The translations under genes were made by a program, and so were the position numbers. Of a stretch of 64,000 nucleotides of DNA, positions 58,215 through 64,000 are shown piece by piece. Below the pieces are notes generated by a model that had not been told where the DNA came from, made no database searches, and saw only the letters and a program-made list of their open reading frames with translations. Every line of letters begins with the position of its first letter. Positions within the stretch are counted from its first letter, which is position 1. Source of the stretch: Gemmatimonadales bacterium (GTDB lineage Bacteria; Gemmatimonadota; Gemmatimonadetes; Longimicrobiales; Gaopeijiaceae); assembly GCA_020344755.1 (NCBI GenBank), contig CP070829.1, forward strand, positions 235,195 through 299,194, read 5' to 3'.

Positions 58215-60764
58215 TCAGAAGTAGGCCGTCAGCCCCACCAGGATGCGACGTCGATCCACCGAGCCCCCGTAGATGTGATAGGTGGCTTCGTCCAGGAGAT
58301 TCGTCGCCACGGCGTGGACCCGCACGCGAGGCAGCACGAGGTATCCGACTCCGGCGTCGATCCGTTGGCTGGAGGGCACCCGACCCTGAAAGAACCCCGA
58401 TGACCAGTCATGGGCCGTCTTCACATTCGCGCCGGCCCAGGCGTCGAACTGGCTGCCCGTGTACCCGATCCGGACGTTCGCCTTGTGCCTCGGGGTGTTG
58501 GGTACGATCAGATCACCGGGCACCAGCGGCACACCGGCATCCACTTCGTACTCGAAGTAGGTGTAGTTGCCCTCGACGTGCATGCGTGGCGTGACCTCCA
58601 CCGCAGCGGAGAGTTCGACTCCCCACTCGGTGGCCCGGCCGGCATTGCCGTAGGAGTAGGCGATGACCGTGGTCTCACTCGCATCATTCAGCCGCGTCAG
58701 CCCGGAGGCAGGTCCGAGCGCGGACAGGACTGCGTCTTCCAGGGCTTCCCGCACCGCGGGGTCCTGCACCGCGGCCGGCGCGGTCCAGGGACCCAGCGCG
58801 GGGTTGGCGTACGGTAGCAGGGCGCTGACGAAATCCCGGACGACGGAGTAATAGGCGTCCACCGACAGCTGGAGCCGCTCCCGGACTTCTCCGCGATAGC
58901 CCACCTCGTAGCTGGTGACGTATTCCACGTCCAGGTCCGGGTTCCCGAGAGCCAACGCCGGCACGGCCGCGGATTGGGTGAAGAGCGTGCCTTCGGGTAC
59001 GGCGGAGAGCGCGGGGCCGAAGGCGTCCCTGAGCGCCGCTTCCAGAGGCGAGAGGTCCGCGGGAAGCCCCAGAGGCACGTTCAGGAAGAAGTTCGTCATA
59101 CGGGGGGTCTGAAAGGCCCGGCCCGCCGACAGACGAAGCGAGTGGGTCTCCCAGGGTGAATACACCAGCGCCACCTTCGGAGAGACCTGGGTATCGTAGA
59201 GGTTCGACCCGTCGACCCGGCCAGCCAGGACAAGGCTCAGACCCGAGGTGAGTCGGGCCTGTACCTGGCCGAATGCACCCGACGCCCAGTCGTTTCGCGC
59301 GTCATCCTCCGGCGCCACCAGGGTCCCTCTCGAATCGACGAGGCTCCGTCGATACGACCCCCCCGCCACCAGGTGCACGCGCCCGTCCAGGACCGCCTGA
59401 TTCCACTGGGACTCCACGTGAAGGATGCTGGACTTCTCCTCGATGGGCGCACCGCTGGCCAGGGATTTCTGCTCCGACACGCGGCCCGAGTACCACGCCA
59501 TGACGTCGAGACGGTCGTCGTGCCAGGCAATGCGAGCCCAGGGCCGCAGCGCGTGGTCGACCTGGAACCGTCCCACGTTGGTCATGAAGACCTGATTGGT
59601 GGCCCGGGCGGCTCCGGCCTCCACGGTTCCGGTCCCTCCCCCGGGGTGGTAGTAGTCCAGACGCGCCGACCCGTAGACGTTCTGGACGGGATCCGGCTCC
59701 CCCTCGGCAGCGCTGGCGGGACCGCTGGTGGTCTGACCGTTCAGCGGCACCGCCTCGAACCCGGGCGGTGGGGCGTTGACGGTGAACTCACTGGTATCGA
59801 CGGCGGCAGCGTATTCCGCGTCCAGGTCACCGGGTGCGGTGCGCGATACATGCCAATCCCGGCTTCTGTAGAAACCGACGTTCGCACGGATCCCGAACCG
59901 TTCGTCCTGTCCGAAGACGCTGGCGTGCCGGAGGTCGCCCCGGACGGTCCCCAACTCCCCGCCGGCAAGAGACATCTTGTTGCCCACCACGTCCCGCGCG
60001 TAGGGTGTGAGAATGTTGATGACGCCATTGTAGGCGTTGGCGCCGTACAGGGCCGAGCCCGGCCCGCGAACCACCTCCAGGCGCGCGATGTCTTCCAGGG
60101 GCAGGCTGAGCGCGCTCCACTCCTGGGCAGCGAGAAACGGGATGGCGAGGTCCCGGCCGTCCATGAGGACCAGGAGTCGCTGAGAGAGGTCGGCGTTGAA
60201 CCCGCGAGTGTTCACGTTGAAGTCGTGAATGCCGTTGGACGACACGTCCATGCCGGCCAGTCCCTGGATGACCTGGGGGTGCTGGCCCGTCACCGAGTAG
60301 CTTCGGGACTGAAGGCGATCGGCCACGGCGATGGCCACGGGTGCCTCCACCAGGCTCTCGGACACGCGCGAACCGCCGGAGACGATGATCTCGCTCAACG
60401 CGAAGGGCACCGGCCGGTATTCGATGCGGAGCTCCAACTCGCTCCCCCCCAGTACCTGAATGGGCACCCGCTGACCACCGGTGGACATCCACGACACGAT
60501 GAGGACCTGGGCACCCACCGGCACGTCGACAATGCGGAATCGACCTTCATCATCAGTGAAGGCGCCGAGTCCGGTGCTCTCGACCTCCACCCGCGCCCAC
60601 GCCAGGGGCGAAGCGTCGTCGACCTGCTGGACCACCCCCGAGACGATGCCCACTTCCTGGGCGAGCAAGCTCGGGGCACAGAGGCCCAAGCAGCCGAGCC
60701 AGACGGACGAGAGAACGGCACGGAGCGGACCACTGATCCGGGATTTCGGCACAGGTCGCAACAC
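58215..60764 (-). CDS. TonB-dependent receptor with N-terminal carboxypeptidase-regulatory-like domain
   Basis: Outer-membrane receptor of 849 residues. The GTG at 60764 has GGAGG five bases upstream. A signal peptide (AVLSSVWLGCLGLCAPSLLAQ) is followed by a CarboxypepD_reg-like beta-sandwich (about 35-125: VSGVVQQVDDASPLAWARVEV), then the plug (TRGFNADLSQRLLVLMDGRD, LEVVRGPGSALYGANAYNGV) and a barrel ending RRRILVGLTAYF with a C-terminal Phe. This SusC-like N-terminal extension without a SusD partner is frequent in Gemmatimonadota. Ligand unknown. It lies 60 bp after the cyclase gene on the same strand. Confidence 0.92.
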   Translation of the reverse strand: MLRPVPKSRISGPLRAVLSSVWLGCLGLCAPSLLAQEVGIVSGVVQQVDDASPLAWARVEVESTGLGAFTDDEGRFRIVDVPVGAQVLIVSWMSTGGQRVPIQVLGGSELELRIEYRPVPFALSEIIVSGGSRVSESLVEAPVAIAVADRLQSRSYSVTGQHPQVIQGLAGMDVSSNGIHDFNVNTRGFNADLSQRLLVLMDGRDLAIPFLAAQEWSALSLPLEDIARLEVVRGPGSALYGANAYNGVINILTPYARDVVGNKMSLAGGELGTVRGDLRHASVFGQDERFGIRANVGFYRSRDWHVSRTAPGDLDAEYAAAVDTSEFTVNAPPPGFEAVPLNGQTTSGPASAAEGEPDPVQNVYGSARLDYYHPGGGTGTVEAGAARATNQVFMTNVGRFQVDHALRPWARIAWHDDRLDVMAWYSGRVSEQKSLASGAPIEEKSSILHVESQWNQAVLDGRVHLVAGGSYRRSLVDSRGTLVAPEDDARNDWASGAFGQVQARLTSGLSLVLAGRVDGSNLYDTQVSPKVALVYSPWETHSLRLSAGRAFQTPRMTNFFLNVPLGLPADLSPLEAALRDAFGPALSAVPEGTLFTQSAAVPALALGNPDLDVEYVTSYEVGYRGEVRERLQLSVDAYYSVVRDFVSALLPYANPALGPWTAPAAVQDPAVREALEDAVLSALGPASGLTRLNDASETTVIAYSYGNAGRATEWGVELSAAVEVTPRMHVEGNYTYFEYEVDAGVPLVPGDLIVPNTPRHKANVRIGYTGSQFDAWAGANVKTAHDWSSGFFQGRVPSSQRIDAGVGYLVLPRVRVHAVATNLLDEATYHIYGGSVDRRRILVGLTAYF

Positions 60765-60845
60765 TATTCCCTCCTCACTACGCACTCGGGGGACCCATCA
60801 CGGGAGATCCTCGACAGGCACAAAGGCACCCGCCCCCGGACCGCG

Positions 60846-63800
60846 TCAAGGGATTCGATCGTCCTCCAGGGCGAAGACCCGTATCGGCTCGGCAACGTTC
60901 TTCAGGGTGTGCGACCCTCGATCGGCAAGGGCGAACTCGGTCTGGATCCGCTCGGCGGTCTCGGCCGTCACGAGAATCTCTCCTCCCACCGCCGACGCGC
61001 CCACCCGGGCTGCGATGTTGGTCGTGGAGCCTGTTGCGGTATAGGTGTAGCGAGTCCCGGCTGCGCTCTCGAACTTGCTGGCGCCGAGGGAGGCCGGACC
61101 CGAATTGATTCCCACGTTCACCACCACCGCCTCTTCCGGGGGGCCGTTCGAGTTCAACTCCAGCGTCTTCCTTCGAATGGCCAGGGCCGCGGCGGCTGCG
61201 TTACTCGCGTTCACCGCGGGATCCGGATCCTGAAAGAGGATCATCAGGCCGTCGCCGGCGGTCTCCGCGATCTCTCCCCCATTGGCCACAACTTCTCCCA
61301 GGTAGCTGGAGAAATACCGTTGTACGGCCTGGTGGGCGCGGTCCGTTCCCAGGGTCTCGCACATCCGGGTATAGCCGGCGATATCCAGGAAGAGCACCGA
61401 GACATCCGCCAGCCGCTTGGACAGCTGGGGTGCGTCCGGGTTCTCGTCGATGGCTCGCTGCACGGATTCGGGTACGAACTTGGCCAGTTCGAGCTTGGCC
61501 TTCTCCAGCAGATCCAACTTGCTGCGCGCGGCATCGAGATCTTGCGAGCTCTGCGCCAGGGTCTCGCTGAGCCGGGCGTTCTCGATGGCGATGGACACCT
61601 CCGATGCGATGAGCTGGAGCACCTGCAACCGCTGTGGGGTGAAGGCACCCACGGTGAGGTTGTTCTCCAGGTAGAGGACGCCGATGAGTTCCCCTTGCTT
61701 GAGCACCGGCGAGCAGAGCACCGACTTGGGCTGGGTCCGGACCACGTAGGGGTCCGAGAGAAACCGGGCGTCGGCCCGAGCGTCGGGGATCACGAGGTCG
61801 CTGCGGGTCCGGGCCACGTACTGGACGATGGGGAAACAGAGGTCCGGACTGGTATTGGCCGGTTCCGCCGTGAGGACCGCAATGGTCTCGTCCTCGACGG
61901 ATCCCCGGGCCTCGATGAGCAGGTTCCCGTCCAGGGAGACGAGGACGCATCCACGCTGAGCTCCTGCGTTCTCGAGGACGAGACGGAGGAGCCGATCCAG
62001 AAGACGTCGCAGGTCGGTCTCGCCGGAGATGGTCTGAGCGGTCTTCAGGACCGAAGCCAGATCCATGGCGTCCTCGGCACGGACCTGGGCAAGGTGAGGT
62101 GTCTCGACCGGCCGTTCCCCGTGCGCCGAGCTGGGCGCGAGATCCATCTCCGGGAATTCGGAGGCCAGCAAGGCCACCTTCTGGCCGGCGCCCCAACGAT
62201 TGTACGCCTGAGCCGCCGCCTTCAGGTACACGGACGCGACGGTCTGGCGGCCAATCGCGAGACAGGTCCTGCCGGCTCGCTCATTGGTGATGCCCACGGT
62301 CTGCACGAACCCGGCCGACCCGCCGGCTTCGAGGGCGGCATCGTACTTCGCGAGAGACGCCTCGGGATTCTTGAGTCCCAATAGCTCGGCTTCCAACAGG
62401 TGGAGTCGGCCCTCGAAGTTGTCGGGACAGGCGGCGGCCCACTTCTTGAACTTGCGAATGCTTCGGCGGAGCACCCTGACCCATCGGCGGCTGCCGGAGG
62501 GGGATGTCCGGGCCATGGCACCGGCCGCGAGGCCGTAGAAGAAGACGTGGTCCGCCACATTGATCTGACCGACCACATGCTCCACGAGCTCGTCGGCCTC
62601 CGCCCCGGTGGCGCCCGCGAGTTCGAATTCGCCCAGGTGGTATGCGAGTTGGAGCTTGTAGATCAAGAACTCCACCAGGCGAGTCACGTTGTCACCGCCG
62701 GTGATCTCCATGGCATCGGAAGATCCACCGAATGCGGCTGTGGTGGCAGGACCTTGCTCCTCTCGGCCAGACAGGATGCGAATCCAGTGCCCGATGGCGT
62801 CCAGCAGCACCGAGAAGTCGTTGTTCGAGGAATGGACGAAGTCCTGGTACCGATCGACCACCGACTCCATCTCACTCAGCGGCGTGCCGAGGTAGGTATG
62901 GGTGAAGAGCTCCGAGAGTGCTGCGTACACTGCGTAGTCGGCATGGCCCGCATTCACTGCCAGCTTGTGGGCCTCACGAAGAAGCGCGAGGCTCGTGCTC
63001 AACGGCTCCGTCCAGTGGTTGATGAAGCCGGCAAAGACGTAGAGCGCGTTGCATCGGACGCCAATGTCATCGAAGCGATTGGAGAGGGTCACTGCAGTCT
63101 GGCCGAACTCTTGACCGGCCCGGTGGTCCCCCACCAGCGAGCCCACGACGAGGCCGTGGAGGACATATCCCTGCGGAGAAGCCGGCCCGTTTCCGAATCG
63201 GATCGACATGTTCGCGATTCGCCCCGACACCAGCGCCATGAGATAGGGGTTCCGGATGTAGGCAGGGACCGAGATCACCTTCAGGATCTGGAGCGCCGCG
63301 TTTCGGACCGGGTCCATCATCTCCGGGAGGTCCACGAGCGCGGTCGGCCGGCGGCGACCTACCAGGATCCGGTTCTTCGCGATCTCCAGAAGCACATGGA
63401 GGGCGTTGGTCTTGGAGGGAATTCGGACTCCGAGCTCCCGGAGGGAGCGGATTCCCAGCTCGATGGCTGCGTCACTTCGGTCCGACGCTGTGTCGATCAA
63501 CATTTTCTGAGTCGACACGTAAGCCCGGTCCACCGGGTCTGACACGCGCTCATCCAGAATGGCGAAATCGGCGTCTGCATCCGGAAACGCGCCGGTGACG
63601 AAGTGGACCTGGAGACGCCGCAGATGCAGCTCGTACGCCAGGGCGTAGTCGTTCTCCCACGCGTCGGTGCCCAACAACGAGACCCCCGCCGCCAGGCACT
63701 CGAGCGCCGCCTCGTAGGCTGCCGTCGCCTGAGCCTTCCGGGCGGCAACGAGGTTCAACTCGGACAGGTCACGTCTCTCCTCGGAGTCGAGAATGAGTTC

Positions 63801-63998
63801 GAGTCCTCGGTTGAGATTGTTCACGATCTCGAAGGGGGCCTGTCTCAACTCCTCCAGCGACGTGGCCGCGCGAAGCCGCCGTCCAATATCGAGGTGGGTC
63901 CGCGCGCGATCGGCGTGAGGGGTCAGCGCGTACGCGGCCTGTTGAACGCGATCGTGCAAGAACCGATAGGCGTCCCGTTCAACCGGGGGCTCGGACCC
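60846..63998 (-). CDS. Large signalling protein with GAF and class III nucleotidyl cyclase domains, N terminus outside the window
   Basis: The last 1050 codons of a protein that runs off the window; the frame is open to its edge (the first in-window residues include AYRFLHDRVQQAAYAL). Residues about 1-640 are helical repeats like those that follow the AAA/NACHT-type ATPase of PknK-like or MalT-like sensors. A GAF domain spans about 655-805 (GCVLVSLDGNLLIEARG, CSPVLKQGELIGVLYLENN). A short coiled coil leads to the cyclase domain (866-1045): metal Asp in VLFLDIAGYT and in AGDGLMILF, and the Arg-bearing GSTTNIAARVG. The position that is Lys in adenylyl cyclases is Glu here (AETAGDG), and the second specificity position is Thr. 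It probably makes a cyclic nucleotide in response to ligands or partner signals. Confidence 0.88.
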   Translation of the reverse strand, partial: GSEPPVERDAYRFLHDRVQQAAYALTPHADRARTHLDIGRRLRAATSLEELRQAPFEIVNNLNRGLELILDSEERRDLSELNLVAARKAQATAAYEAALECLAAGVSLLGTDAWENDYALAYELHLRRLQVHFVTGAFPDADADFAILDERVSDPVDRAYVSTQKMLIDTASDRSDAAIELGIRSLRELGVRIPSKTNALHVLLEIAKNRILVGRRRPTALVDLPEMMDPVRNAALQILKVISVPAYIRNPYLMALVSGRIANMSIRFGNGPASPQGYVLHGLVVGSLVGDHRAGQEFGQTAVTLSNRFDDIGVRCNALYVFAGFINHWTEPLSTSLALLREAHKLAVNAGHADYAVYAALSELFTHTYLGTPLSEMESVVDRYQDFVHSSNNDFSVLLDAIGHWIRILSGREEQGPATTAAFGGSSDAMEITGGDNVTRLVEFLIYKLQLAYHLGEFELAGATGAEADELVEHVVGQINVADHVFFYGLAAGAMARTSPSGSRRWVRVLRRSIRKFKKWAAACPDNFEGRLHLLEAELLGLKNPEASLAKYDAALEAGGSAGFVQTVGITNERAGRTCLAIGRQTVASVYLKAAAQAYNRWGAGQKVALLASEFPEMDLAPSSAHGERPVETPHLAQVRAEDAMDLASVLKTAQTISGETDLRRLLDRLLRLVLENAGAQRGCVLVSLDGNLLIEARGSVEDETIAVLTAEPANTSPDLCFPIVQYVARTRSDLVIPDARADARFLSDPYVVRTQPKSVLCSPVLKQGELIGVLYLENNLTVGAFTPQRLQVLQLIASEVSIAIENARLSETLAQSSQDLDAARSKLDLLEKAKLELAKFVPESVQRAIDENPDAPQLSKRLADVSVLFLDIAGYTRMCETLGTDRAHQAVQRYFSSYLGEVVANGGEIAETAGDGLMILFQDPDPAVNASNAAAAALAIRRKTLELNSNGPPEEAVVVNVGINSGPASLGASKFESAAGTRYTYTATGSTTNIAARVGASAVGGEILVTAETAERIQTEFALADRGSHTLKNVAEPIRVFALEDDRIP

Positions 63999-64000
63999 TT

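Noticed and set aside
59373-62384. A 1003-codon plus-strand frame across the second TonB receptor and the cyclase
   Set aside because: It spans two unrelated minus-strand genes with good motifs; the translation has no coherent domain.
1-64000. tRNA or rRNA genes, insertion sequences, prophage or attachment sites
   Set aside because: Reading through the intergenic gaps showed no cloverleaf-like or rRNA segments, no transposase or integrase motifs and no terminal repeats. A tRNAscan and ISfinder search would settle it.

Overview
The window is chromosomal DNA from a high-GC bacterium (roughly two thirds G+C by eye) with a diderm envelope: there are two TonB-dependent receptors, several outer-membrane beta-barrels and many lipoproteins. 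The gene mix (PadR regulator plus ADOP-type permease, choice-of-anchor B protein, sortilin-like BNR protein, DUF5916 protein, lipoprotein peptidases, prokaryotic 6-4 photolyase) is what I associate with Gemmatimonadota and related soil or marine lineages. That placement is an inference from gene content, not from a marker gene. I see no rRNA, tRNA, CRISPR array, insertion sequence or phage gene.

Layout. 1-3.4 kb: a truncated amidase and a convergent MATE efflux pump whose leader carries a promoter, several hairpins and an intrinsic terminator just before the start codon. 3.4-10.1 kb: four plus-strand genes, three of them secreted beta-propeller or FG-GAP proteins, then an RsmC-like methyltransferase. 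10.3-15.9 kb (minus): histidine kinase, LuxR-type response regulator, TonB-dependent receptor and a seven-helix membrane protein, with an inverted repeat before the receptor gene. 16-19.2 kb (minus): sfsA, and a coupled DUF427-photolyase pair whose ribosome-binding site lies in a perfect hairpin. 19.3-23.2 kb (plus): PadR, ADOP permease and ROK kinase. 23.4-28.4 kb: a BNR-repeat protein, a MerR/TipAS regulator with a textbook overlong-spacer promoter, and an orphan pseudopilin with a membrane partner. 28.5-52.9 kb: mostly exported proteins (DUF5916, M28, M20, M14 and S9 peptidases, two class-C-type serine hydrolases, a serpin, a cyclase-family lipoprotein, an SMP-30-like lipoprotein, a Tat-exported SDR), plus a decayed ankyrin gene, a DinB protein and a 1031-residue phospholipase-D-like protein with a barrel-like N terminus. 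53-58.2 kb: an ABC1 (UbiB-type) kinase with two small helical proteins, divergent from a desaturase-like FAD oxidoreductase. 58.2-64 kb: a second TonB-dependent receptor and the C-terminal part of a large GAF/nucleotidyl-cyclase protein that runs off the window.

How it works together. Most products act outside the cytoplasm: hydrolysis of peptides and amides, receptor uptake, efflux and surface binding. This suggests a scavenging heterotroph. Genes are in short runs, and stop/start overlaps of the GTGA or ATGA type are frequent, so translational coupling looks like a general habit. The most unusual items are the MATE leader attenuator, the barrel-PLD fusion, the kinase/oxidoreductase/small-helical-protein cluster and the hairpin over the photolyase-operon ribosome-binding site.
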